From SZUA-521 sp041738285 (GTDB lineage Bacteria > Pseudomonadota > Gammaproteobacteria > Pseudomonadales > Azotimanducaceae): DNA of 18,965 nucleotides. This document shows positions 6,291 to 14,028 of the stretch, in pieces. Each line of letters begins with the position of its first letter. The stretch's first letter is position 1. Both the position numbers and the translations under genes were made by a program. The DNA is taken from NCBI GenBank assembly GCA_041738285.1, contig JBGSQB010000202.1, positions 1 to 18,965 on the forward strand, given 5' to 3'. A model generated the notes under the pieces. The model ran no database searches. It saw nothing but the letters and a program-made list of their open reading frames with translations, and was not told the DNA's origin.

Positions 6291-7874
6291 TCACTCAATG
6301 CACTCGCCATAGCTGCGGGCGCGCTCGATCTTGGTCGATTCGTCGCGTGAAAGATGGCGCCATGCGAGCGTCAGAAAGACGAGTGAGATCAGCAGCGTGG
6401 TGAGACACAAGGCAATAGAGAGCTGCAGCGCGCTCGCATCGTCCATGCCGCGAGACTGCAAGTGATCCGACAGCTTGCCCATCACGTACGGCCCAAGCGC
6501 GAGACCAAGGAACGTGTTGACCAGAATGTAGTAGGCCCCGGCAAGCGCGCGCATGCGCGGCATGACGAGGTCCGCGGCCGTGCTCGGCGGAATGCCCGCG
6601 ACGCATGAGGCGACCATGGTCAGAAAGAAGTTCAAGATGAACACCGTGCTCAAGTCCGGTGTGTAGATCATCCACAACACGAGCGGAATCGTGGCGATCA
6701 CGGACACGTAGCCGACGATGAGGCGGCCCGCGGGCATGCGCGTCTTGAACCAATCCGCGGCCATGCCGCCGAGCGTGACACCAAACATGCCACCAAACGC
6801 CGCACCAAGCCCGACGTACAAACCCACTTCGGTTGCGGTGACATCATGCAGCCGCAACAGCAGCGGCGCCGTCCAGTAGCCAACGCCATAGCCGACGAAC
6901 GCGGTCGTCGGGAACGCGATCATCGTGTAGATCATCGAGCGCGTGCGGAAGATCAACGCGAAGGTGGCGGGATCTCGCACTGCAAGCGACTGTCCCCACG
7001 AGAACGTGATGTACGCGCCGATGCCGATGGCCACCCACTGGGCGATGTCGCCGGTCAGCACCATGAGTCCTGCTGCCACCAGGCCAATGAGCGCCGCGCC
7101 AAGCGCGTTGAAGGACAGCGATGCGCCATCCCGCGCGAGGCCGATGAGGTTGAACAGCGGCAGGATCGCGGCGAGTTCCACCGCGAGTACTTTCAGCGGC
7201 GCGGGATGCCGAGCGCCCACGAGACCGTCGCTGATGCCGCGCGTGGGTTCGCGCAACGTTCGCACCCACGCCGCCATCAAGATGCCCGGAATTCCGACTG
7301 CTAGAAACGCGACATGCCAGCCTTTGAGCTTGAATGGTGCATCGGCAACGACGGGGTGAAGGTCATTCCATGTCTCCATGATGAAACCGCCGAGAAAGAG
7401 TCCGATGCCACCGCCGATGTACACGCCCGATGCATAGATGGCGATGACCGTGGCGCGCACCCGCGGTGAGTAGTAGTCCGATAGCATCGAATACGCTGCA
7501 GGGGACGCGCTCGCTTCGCCGATGCCGACGCCGATGCGGCACGCTGCCAACACGCCAAACGAGCGCGCGAAGCCGGAAAGCGCGGTCATCAGGCTCCAGA
7601 ACAAGAGTCCGATCGAGATCAGGCTGCGGCGCACCCAGACATCTGCAAAGCGCGCAAGCGGAATGCCGAACACGGCATAGAACACCGCGAACACGGTGCC
7701 GTACAGAAACCCCATCTGTGCATCGGTGACACCGAGATCCGCCTGAATCTCCTGGGTGAGGATCGACAGGATATTGCGATCGATGAAGTTGAAGACGTAG
7801 ACGATGACAAGCACGAACAACACGTAGTGGGCATACCAGCCACCGGTGCGCGGTTCGCTCGTCGATTCCCTCAC
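6291..7874 (-). CDS. Spinster-type MFS transporter with an enlarged central region
   Basis: This is an inner-membrane major facilitator permease of 527 residues. The first half shows FNFIDRNILSILTQEIQADL, the MFS signature FGIPLARFADVWVRRSLIS between helices 2 and 3, and RIGVGIGEASASPAAYSMLSDYY in helices 4-5. All are typical of spinster-like members. Between the usual helices 6 and 7 there is extra hydrophobic sequence (around LAAILPLFNLIGLA, ALIGLVAAGLMVLTG and WVAIGIGAYITFSWG). It probably adds two or three membrane spans, giving about 14. The start is the GTG at 7874: an in-frame stop lies two codons upstream and no other good start precedes the first helix. The gene diverges from the DDN-like gene. 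Such permeases often sit in catabolic clusters; the substrate is unknown. Confidence 0.9.
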   Translation of the reverse strand: MRESTSEPRTGGWYAHYVLFVLVIVYVFNFIDRNILSILTQEIQADLGVTDAQMGFLYGTVFAVFYAVFGIPLARFADVWVRRSLISIGLLFWSLMTALSGFARSFGVLAACRIGVGIGEASASPAAYSMLSDYYSPRVRATVIAIYASGVYIGGGIGLFLGGFIMETWNDLHPVVADAPFKLKGWHVAFLAVGIPGILMAAWVRTLREPTRGISDGLVGARHPAPLKVLAVELAAILPLFNLIGLARDGASLSFNALGAALIGLVAAGLMVLTGDIAQWVAIGIGAYITFSWGQSLAVRDPATFALIFRTRSMIYTMIAFPTTAFVGYGVGYWTAPLLLRLHDVTATEVGLYVGLGAAFGGMFGVTLGGMAADWFKTRMPAGRLIVGYVSVIATIPLVLWMIYTPDLSTVFILNFFLTMVASCVAGIPPSTAADLVMPRMRALAGAYYILVNTFLGLALGPYVMGKLSDHLQSRGMDDASALQLSIALCLTTLLISLVFLTLAWRHLSRDESTKIERARSYGECIE

Positions 7875-7933
7875 CGCTCACCGCCCGAATTCTGCATCCC
7901 TTGCAGCCATTAACCACAAAGCGGCGGCAGTCA

Positions 7934-7949
7934 CCAACAGAAAAGTTGG
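7934..7949. promoter_or_regulatory. Short inverted repeat in the MFS / DDN-like divergent intergenic region
   Basis: CCAAC at 7934-7938 and GTTGG at 7945-7949 are inverted around AGAAAA, with partial symmetry continuing outward. It lies in the 155-base region between the divergent starts at 7874 and 8030 and could be an operator. A TAATAT at 7974-7979 resembles a -10 box for the plus-strand gene, but no -35 at proper spacing is seen. Five-base arms can arise by chance. Confidence 0.2.
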
Positions 7950-8029
7950 CGTCATCACCTGCGCCCACCTCTGTAATATCGAGGCCGGCTCGCGCGTATC
8001 TAAATCAACCGTCAAATCGAAGGCATCCG

Positions 8030-8431
8030 ATGAAGCTGGTCAAGATCGTTGGCATCACCGTGCTCGTCTACGTCGGCCTCATCGCGGCACTGGAAGGCGT
8101 CATCTGGTACACGCAGCCGGAAATGCCAGGCGGCGTGATCATCACCACCACGAGAGGCGATGGCGAACAGACGCATCGCACGCTCGCCGGCTTTCGGCAC
8201 AACGATAGACTCTACGTCGCTTCCAACCACTGGCTGCGCACCTGGTATCACCAGGCGCTGGCCAATCCAAACGTGGAGGTCACGATCAAGGGTGTTCGTG
8301 CGGCGTATTCGGCGGTTCCGATCCAAGGCGCCGAGCGCGACGAATTGTCTCGCGCCTATGAGATGGGGTTCGTGCTTCGACTGTTGTGTGCGTTCGCACC
8401 GAGCAAGTTCCTGCGCCTCGACCCTGTATAA
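8030..8431 (+). CDS. Membrane-anchored DDN/F420-type nitroreductase-like protein
   Basis: The 133-residue product has an N-terminal membrane helix (about residues 5-26, KIVGITVLVYVGLIAALEGVI) followed by a small domain. That domain resembles the deazaflavin-dependent nitroreductase/quinone reductase family (PF04075). The matching stretch is DRLYVASNHWLRTWYHQALANPNVEV, where the family has a VVASxGG...P.WYHNLxANPxV pattern, followed by GAERDEL and the C-terminal LRLDPV. Relatives reduce substrates with F420H2 in the cytoplasm; whether this one uses F420, a flavin or nothing is unknown. AAGG precedes the ATG by 6 nt. A longer in-frame extension upstream lacks a better start. It converges on the TonB receptor gene with a 47-nt gap. 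Confidence 0.75.
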   Translation: MKLVKIVGITVLVYVGLIAALEGVIWYTQPEMPGGVIITTTRGDGEQTHRTLAGFRHNDRLYVASNHWLRTWYHQALANPNVEVTIKGVRAAYSAVPIQGAERDELSRAYEMGFVLRLLCAFAPSKFLRLDPV

Positions 8432-8478
8432 CGTGCCGGTCCGCTCAACTCGGTCTCTTCCTCAGTGCGATGCTCTCC

Positions 8479-10896
8479 TCAGTCCTCGAACGCGTACCTC
8501 ACTTCGAGCAGGAATCGTCGCGGCTCGGCCCAGTATCGCGTCACCGTGCCCGTGCCAAGGCCACCGCCCGACAGATCGATCGCCGCCGGGTAGTACTCCT
8601 TGTCGAGCAGGTTAGTGCCGGACAGAGAGATGCGCGTGCGGCCATCGCCGAGTTGCCAGCTGATGCGTCCATCGAGCAACCCATAGCCACTTTGGCGTGA
8701 GATCTTGTAGGTTTCGAGCGTGTTGAACGTGCGATCGCGATAGAACCAGCCGAGCTGTGATTCGACCTCGTTGTCGCCCGATGGCCGGAACGTGTAAGAC
8801 GCGCTCAGGCCGATGGTGTAGGGCGCCGTCCGTACGATTTCGGTGTCCGACAAATCGCGTGTCACGATGATTGGCTGGAAGTTCTGATCGACCAGGTTGT
8901 CTTCCACGGTGAACTCGTCGTACTCGCCATCGATCCAGCCGAACGACGCCATGAGGAACCAGGCTTCATTCGGCGCGAAGCTGAACTCACCTTCAATGCC
9001 GTACAGCGTCGCTTCCTGCGCATTGATGAGATCCGCCGTGGGCTGGTTTTCGACCACACGTCCCACCGTCAGCTGCTGGTTCTCGTAGCTGTTGTAGAAG
9101 CTCGTCACATTGGCAACCAGGCGGCGATCGAGCCAGGCGGACTTGATACCCAACTCCCAGTTCTTGGACACCTCCGGATCGTACGCGCGCATACGCACAT
9201 CCTGGTTGAAGCCGCCGCTCGAGTAGCCCTTGCTCCAGCTTGCATACACCATGATGTTGTCAGCCAACGTATAGTTGGCAATGAACCGCGGCGTGACTTC
9301 GTCGAACGATTTCGACTGGACGCACCGCCCCTTCGGTCCTGGAGCCCCACCGTCCGGGCACACCAGCGTCGGATTGGGAACGCCACCGAGCAACGTCTGA
9401 GTTCGCACGTAGGTGCGATCGTCCTCGGTATAGCGCGCGCCCGCAGTAACTGACAGTGCGTCGGTGATGTCGTAGGTCGCCTCGAAAAAGGCCGCCCAAG
9501 AGGAGTTGTTGGCATCGAAGCCCGTCTCCGAGCTACCGACGAACTGTGTGAACGTCGCGAGCGTGCCGAACGTCGATCCGGGAGGCAATCCAAATGCTGG
9601 TGGTGCCGGCACGTAGAAGAGCCAGCCATCGTTGGGTGGCGCGATCCCAGGAGGCGGCGGCTGAACGTTGCGATACAACGGCACCACCAGTGGCATGAAC
9701 GCATCTTCTTCGAACCAATAGCCGCCGACGACCCAGTTCAGGCGCCCGTCGAGACTATCTCCCGCGAGGCGGATTTCCTGCGAGAGCTGATCCTGTTCCG
9801 TGTTGTCGTAGGAAAGCACTTCGAGATAGGACGGCGAGCCGACCGTGTCGCTGGCCCATCCCCAGGATTGGTTCATTTCGGTGATGTCGCGATAGCCGGT
9901 GATCGAGGTGACCTCACCGATTTGCGTATCCCATGTCAGCGTCAGCGTCGCACCCCAGGTCTCGACGCGATTTTTGTCTGGGTCGTTATCGGCGGAGCGA
10001 TAGCGGCCGGTTGCGTTACAGGTGTCGCGGATCTCGTCGAACACACCAAACACATAGGAGATGAACGGCAGCCCCGCTGTTGCCTGCGCACCGGTGGCCG
10101 GTCCGCCCCAGACACATTGGCCCAGTGCGGAGTGCTCGTCCTTGCGTTCGCCATCGAGTGTGAGTTCGACATCGAGCGTGTCGGTGGGTGTCCACAAGGT
10201 GGATAGCCGCCCCGCGAGGCCGTCCGTGTCATTCCAGTCCTGCCCCGTCGCAGTGTTTTCGACGTAACCATCGGCTCTGCGTAGCTGAACAGCCGCGCGC
10301 GTCATCACCGTGTCCGAGAGCGGCAGGTTCAACATGCCCGCGGCGCGGTATTGGCCGTCGTTACCGATACCCGCCTGTACGACCCGTTCGAGCGCATCAC
10401 TCGGCCGTTTCGTGATCACCTGAACGAGTCCTGCGGTCGTGTTGCGCCCGAACAGGGTTCCCTGCGGACCACGCAGCACCTCGACACGCTCGACGTCGAG
10501 CAGATCGAACATCGATCCCTGCGGGCGCGCCAGGTACACGCCATTCAGATAGATGCCGACTTTCGGATCCTGCGGTGGTGACCAGTTGACCTGTCCGATA
10601 CCGCGCAGAAATATCTGCGCGGAGTTGCGCGAGGATCCTGCAAACTGAAAGTCCATGTTGGGCGTGAGGCGATCAATGTCGGAGATGTTGATGACACCGC
10701 GCGCCTCCAACTGCTCACCAGTCATGGCTGTGACTGGGATCGGCACGGTCTGTACCGTCTCTTCGCGTCGCCGCGCCGTGACCACGATTTCTTCGATGCC
10801 CGATGCTGCCGCGGCGCCTTCTGCCGCCAACGCTGCACGGTAGGGAACAACGAGACCTGCGAACGCGAGTGCACCCATGATCGGAAACAGACGCAT
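8479..10896 (-). CDS. TonB-dependent outer-membrane receptor
   Basis: This is an outer-membrane beta-barrel that imports a specific ligand using energy from TonB-ExbB-ExbD. The 805-residue product has a signal peptide of about 25 residues (ending AALAAEG). A TonB-box-like EEIVVTARRREE follows at 35-46. The plug domain includes DIDRLTPNMDFQF, IFLRGIGQVNWSP, GVYLARPQGSMFDLLDVERV and VLRGPQGTLFGRNTTAG. A long barrel with alternating aromatic strands follows and ends RRFLLEVRYAFED. The open frame runs upstream to 11034, but the ATG at 10896 gives the signal peptide and has GGAGG a few bases before it. The plug resembles receptors often found in sphingomonad and gammaproteobacterial degradation clusters rather than classical siderophore receptors. 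The ligand is unknown. It diverges from the P450 gene at 11012. Confidence 0.94.
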   Translation of the reverse strand: MRLFPIMGALAFAGLVVPYRAALAAEGAAAASGIEEIVVTARRREETVQTVPIPVTAMTGEQLEARGVINISDIDRLTPNMDFQFAGSSRNSAQIFLRGIGQVNWSPPQDPKVGIYLNGVYLARPQGSMFDLLDVERVEVLRGPQGTLFGRNTTAGLVQVITKRPSDALERVVQAGIGNDGQYRAAGMLNLPLSDTVMTRAAVQLRRADGYVENTATGQDWNDTDGLAGRLSTLWTPTDTLDVELTLDGERKDEHSALGQCVWGGPATGAQATAGLPFISYVFGVFDEIRDTCNATGRYRSADNDPDKNRVETWGATLTLTWDTQIGEVTSITGYRDITEMNQSWGWASDTVGSPSYLEVLSYDNTEQDQLSQEIRLAGDSLDGRLNWVVGGYWFEEDAFMPLVVPLYRNVQPPPPGIAPPNDGWLFYVPAPPAFGLPPGSTFGTLATFTQFVGSSETGFDANNSSWAAFFEATYDITDALSVTAGARYTEDDRTYVRTQTLLGGVPNPTLVCPDGGAPGPKGRCVQSKSFDEVTPRFIANYTLADNIMVYASWSKGYSSGGFNQDVRMRAYDPEVSKNWELGIKSAWLDRRLVANVTSFYNSYENQQLTVGRVVENQPTADLINAQEATLYGIEGEFSFAPNEAWFLMASFGWIDGEYDEFTVEDNLVDQNFQPIIVTRDLSDTEIVRTAPYTIGLSASYTFRPSGDNEVESQLGWFYRDRTFNTLETYKISRQSGYGLLDGRISWQLGDGRTRISLSGTNLLDKEYYPAAIDLSGGGLGTGTVTRYWAEPRRFLLEVRYAFED

Positions 10897-11011
10897 GCTC
10901 CTCCCCCCCGAGTACGAAATGCGATAGGTCCAGAATCTAGCACCCGGGTCTTGACAGCGGCAACGCAAATCGCCCCAAGCTAGGCTCCGGCAAACCGATT
11001 GGGGAAGGCAC

Positions 11012-12211
11012 GTGAGCGACCAGATCGACGCCATGCGCCGTCATTTCCAGAACCCCTACGAAACCTACGCAATCGGCCGCGCCCAGCGTCTGTTCAAAGA
11101 TGCTCGCGGCATCTGGTACGCAACCCGATACGATGATGTCGATGCAATTCTGTCCGATCGACGCTTCGGCAAGAAGGCGTTGCCCGGCACGGAACACCGT
11201 CTGCCCATCCAGCAGCGTACCGAACAGTCCGATCGACTATCGGTACTCAACATCGATCCGCCTGATCACTCCCGCATCCGCGGTCTGTTGACGAAGGCGT
11301 TCAGTGCGCGCCGCGTCGAAGCGATGCGCCCCACCATCGATTCACTTGTCAATCGACTCCTCGAAAATCTCGCGCCTCGAGGTGAGATGGAGATCATGCG
11401 CGAGTACGCATTCCCGATTCCCGCAACCATCATCAGTGACATGCTCGGCATTCCGGAGGACGACCGCGAACGGTTCGCAATCTTGTCCAACGCAATCATC
11501 GAATTCGGCTCTGGAACTCCACCTGGCGCTGACGAGCAAGCTCATCGGGCGAAGGCGCGAGAAGCGACGGCTGCGTTCGACGGCTATCTGGCACCCTTCT
11601 TCGATGGCCGACACGGGTCCACTCGCGACGATCTAACAACCGCACTGATGCGTGCGGAGAGCGACGAGGGTCGCCTCAGTCACGAAGAGCTGACTCAGAA
11701 CGTGCGCCTGCTCTTCATGGCCGGCCATGAGACGACGGTGAACCTCATCGGCAACGCGCTGGTCGCGCTGTTCAAACATCCGCAACAGCTTGCGAAGCTG
11801 CGTGGGCGGCCCGCGCTCATGCCGCAGGCCGTCGAGGAGTTCCTGCGCTACGACTCATCCGTACAACAGCTGCCACGGGTCGCGCAGGCCGACATCGAAT
11901 TCGCCGGAGAAACGATCCTTGCGGGTGAAATGGTGATCTGCCTGCTCGGCTCGGCGAATCGTGATCCCGACACCTATTCACACGCGGATCAACTCGACAT
12001 CGACCGGCCCTTCGTGCGATCCAAGAGCTTCGGTGGCGGCATTCACTTCTGCCTCGGCGCACAGCTGGCGCGCATCGAGACCGAGATCGCCATGACCGCG
12101 ATTCTCGCGCGCCTGCCTGAGCTGCAAATCGAGAACCTCGATCGCGTGGCATATCCTTTGAACCCGTTCTTCCGTGGGCCGCTGCGTCTCGATGCGCGCT
12201 GGCCCGTGTAG
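11012..12211 (+). CDS. Cytochrome P450 (first of two)
   Basis: This is a soluble bacterial class I-type P450 of 399 residues, which would hydroxylate or otherwise mono-oxygenate an organic substrate with O2 and two electrons from a ferredoxin partner. It shows the I-helix oxygen-activation motif LLFMAGHETT, the K-helix ExxR in EEFLRYDSS, and the haem loop FGGGIHFCLGAQLAR with Cys347 as the thiolate ligand. Length is normal for soluble bacterial P450s. The start is GTG with GGGGAAGG just upstream. The overall pattern resembles the large CYP107/109-like bacterial group, but a family number cannot be given. The NTF2-like gene follows after 33 nt, probably in the same operon. It diverges from the TonB receptor, suggesting linked uptake and oxidation. 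Confidence 0.95.
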   Translation: MSDQIDAMRRHFQNPYETYAIGRAQRLFKDARGIWYATRYDDVDAILSDRRFGKKALPGTEHRLPIQQRTEQSDRLSVLNIDPPDHSRIRGLLTKAFSARRVEAMRPTIDSLVNRLLENLAPRGEMEIMREYAFPIPATIISDMLGIPEDDRERFAILSNAIIEFGSGTPPGADEQAHRAKAREATAAFDGYLAPFFDGRHGSTRDDLTTALMRAESDEGRLSHEELTQNVRLLFMAGHETTVNLIGNALVALFKHPQQLAKLRGRPALMPQAVEEFLRYDSSVQQLPRVAQADIEFAGETILAGEMVICLLGSANRDPDTYSHADQLDIDRPFVRSKSFGGGIHFCLGAQLARIETEIAMTAILARLPELQIENLDRVAYPLNPFFRGPLRLDARWPV

Positions 12212-12244
12212 ACCCGACATTTACAGGCGACAGAGGATTAATCA

Positions 12245-12673
12245 GTGACGACACAACAAGACATCGCAGCAATCTCGAAACTCTATGCCGACTGGCGCGC
12301 CGCCGTCGAAGCGGCCGACATTGAGCGCTACGTTCGGGTACTCGACGACGATGTTCGGCTGATGCCACCAGGCGCAGACAACATCGTCGGCGCAGCCAAA
12401 TACGCAGGATTTCTGGAACCGGTGTTCGCCACGGCTACCTACAAAATCGAGGTGGCCAAACCCGCGAACATCGAAGTAATCGGTGACATCGCGGTCGCCG
12501 AGTACGAATACATCGTGCACCTGAAGCTCAAAGACGACAAACAGGGCATCGCGCAACCCGGCGCGCTGACGGCTTCACGCACGGCCTCCAGGTACTTCGA
12601 TGTGTTGCGTCGCCAAGCCGATGGTAGTTGGGCGGTCTGGCGGCATACATGGAACGCAAGCGCCGCCCAATAG
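12245..12673 (+). CDS. NTF2-like / SnoaL-type small protein
   Basis: The 142-residue product matches the NTF2-like alpha+beta cone fold seen in SnoaL-, ketosteroid-isomerase- and DUF4440-type proteins. The N-terminal helices read AAISKLYADWRAAVEAADIE, followed by VLDDDVRLMPPGADNIVG, a typical DUF4440 hairpin. Two strands around GDIAVAEYEYIVHL come next, and the C-terminal strand is RYFDVLRRQADGSWAVWRHTWN. Members may be isomerases, cyclases, hydrolases or simply ligand-binding, so no reaction is assigned. The start is the GTG at 12245 with GAGG about 8 nt upstream. It follows P450 1 by 33 nt on the same strand and ends 11 nt from the convergent second P450, so it probably acts on or with the P450 product. 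Confidence 0.85.
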   Translation: MTTQQDIAAISKLYADWRAAVEAADIERYVRVLDDDVRLMPPGADNIVGAAKYAGFLEPVFATATYKIEVAKPANIEVIGDIAVAEYEYIVHLKLKDDKQGIAQPGALTASRTASRYFDVLRRQADGSWAVWRHTWNASAAQ

Positions 12674-12684
12674 CGCGGTGTGCC

Positions 12685-14010
12685 CTAAGAGGCGCGCTGG
12701 AATTCGAGCTTCAGCTCCAGCGTGCCGAGCATGATGCCCGGTTGATGCATGAAGGTGTTACCGGGTGCATAGGAAATACCATCGAGCCGGTCCAGCAACC
12801 GCGTCCATGCGATGGTCTGTTCGAGCCGCGAAATGCCCGCCCCGGGGCACACTCTCGGGCCAGCCGAGAACGTCAAATGACGGGAAACTGCCTTGCGGTC
12901 GAGTTGCAACTCATGCGGACACTCGAACTCTTCGGCATCGACGTTTGCCGCGCCCCAGCGCAGATGCAACAGCGAGCCCTTGGGGACGGGCACGCCTTGG
13001 AACACTTCGTCCTGACTGGTGGTGCGCGTGGAAAGGCCTTGGGTCGGCGATCGCAGGCGCATGGTCTCCTCGATGAACTGGCGGATGGTGTCGCGGTTAG
13101 CCTTTATCGCTCCGAACACGCCTGGTCGCTCGCACAGGAGCTGCGCCTGTTCCTCCAGTGCGTACTGGGTGGTCTCCAATCCGCCGATGATCATCGCGTA
13201 GACGACGCCATTGATCTCCAGATCCGTCAGCTTGCGTCCGAGCGCTTGATACGTCACCTGGGTCAGGAAGCTGATCATGTCGTCCTTGGGATGCTTTCGC
13301 TTAGCCTCAACATGTCCGTGGACGTACTCCTTGAATCCATCCAGCAACTTGAATTGGGCGTTCGTTTGCTCCTGAGTCAGCAGGTTGCGGTGCCCTTTGC
13401 CGTACACGAATGCCGCGACCTGCGCGGTGCCCCACTCGGCGAGTTGGGGAATGTCCTTCAATGGAAAACCAAGCACATTGGCCATGACCATCTGCGGCAG
13501 CGGGCGCGCGAACTCAGATATGAACTCGACCTCACCCCGATCGATCCAGTTGTCGATGAGCTGATCGACACACCCGGTAATCATCTGCGTATGGCGGCTG
13601 GCACCCGGCCCCACCCACGGGTCCGTCAACTCCTGGCGATGCGAACGCCATAGTTCGATTGTTGGGCGCAGCGTCATCATCGACGCCATCATCGCGTTAG
13701 TCTGTTGCATCTCTTCCGGCCGAAGCCCGGTCTGCAACATCTGATCCACTGCGAGAGACAGAGTCGGGGGAAACCGCACCGGATCACGAACGACCTGCGC
13801 GATGTCCGCATACTTGGTCAGGATGTAGCCATCGGTACCTGGCGTCGGGCCTTCTCCCGGCAGCCGCAGCACGGGCGCCTGCGCGTGGAGAATTTCGTAG
13901 GCTTCGTACCAATGCTCCTGTGCCCCCGGCGAGAACAAGTCAACGTCGTCCAGCCCTACGGGGCAGCGCATTGCACTGAGTGTGTGGTTAGGGTGCTTTT
14001 CGGTACTCAT
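12685..14010 (-). CDS. Cytochrome P450 (second, divergent in sequence)
   Basis: A 441-residue P450 clearly different from the one at 11012. It has the I-helix motif MIIGGLETTQ (Gly replacing the usual Ala before Gly), ExxR in EETMRLRSP, and the haem-binding FSAGPRVCPGAGISR with Cys388 as ligand. The haem loop has Pro-Arg where many bacterial P450s have His/Arg variants. No signal or membrane anchor is seen, so it is a soluble class I-type enzyme needing a ferredoxin and reductase that are not in the window. The ATG at 14010 has GAGG 6 nt upstream. It lies 18 nt downstream of the DapB-like gene on the same strand, so the two are probably co-transcribed. Substrate unknown; a terpenoid, steroid or fatty-acid-like compound is only a guess. 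Confidence 0.94.
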   Translation of the reverse strand: MSTEKHPNHTLSAMRCPVGLDDVDLFSPGAQEHWYEAYEILHAQAPVLRLPGEGPTPGTDGYILTKYADIAQVVRDPVRFPPTLSLAVDQMLQTGLRPEEMQQTNAMMASMMTLRPTIELWRSHRQELTDPWVGPGASRHTQMITGCVDQLIDNWIDRGEVEFISEFARPLPQMVMANVLGFPLKDIPQLAEWGTAQVAAFVYGKGHRNLLTQEQTNAQFKLLDGFKEYVHGHVEAKRKHPKDDMISFLTQVTYQALGRKLTDLEINGVVYAMIIGGLETTQYALEEQAQLLCERPGVFGAIKANRDTIRQFIEETMRLRSPTQGLSTRTTSQDEVFQGVPVPKGSLLHLRWGAANVDAEEFECPHELQLDRKAVSRHLTFSAGPRVCPGAGISRLEQTIAWTRLLDRLDGISYAPGNTFMHQPGIMLGTLELKLEFQRAS

Positions 14011-14028
14011 CGATTTCCTCTGCGACGA

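Noticed and set aside
10903..10909. A seven-base C run just before the TonB receptor start as a phase-variation tract.
   Set aside because: It is short. On the coding strand it lies upstream of the Shine-Dalgarno, so slippage would not change frame or spacing to the start.
10951..10986. TTGACA at 10951-10956 as a -35 box for the P450 at 11012.
   Set aside because: No acceptable -10 hexamer lies 16-18 bases downstream; the nearest candidate, TAGGCT at 10981, is 24 bases away.
12628..13653. A 341-codon plus-strand frame across the end of the NTF2-like gene and the second P450.
   Set aside because: It is antisense to the P450 haem and I-helix motifs and has low-complexity composition without domains.
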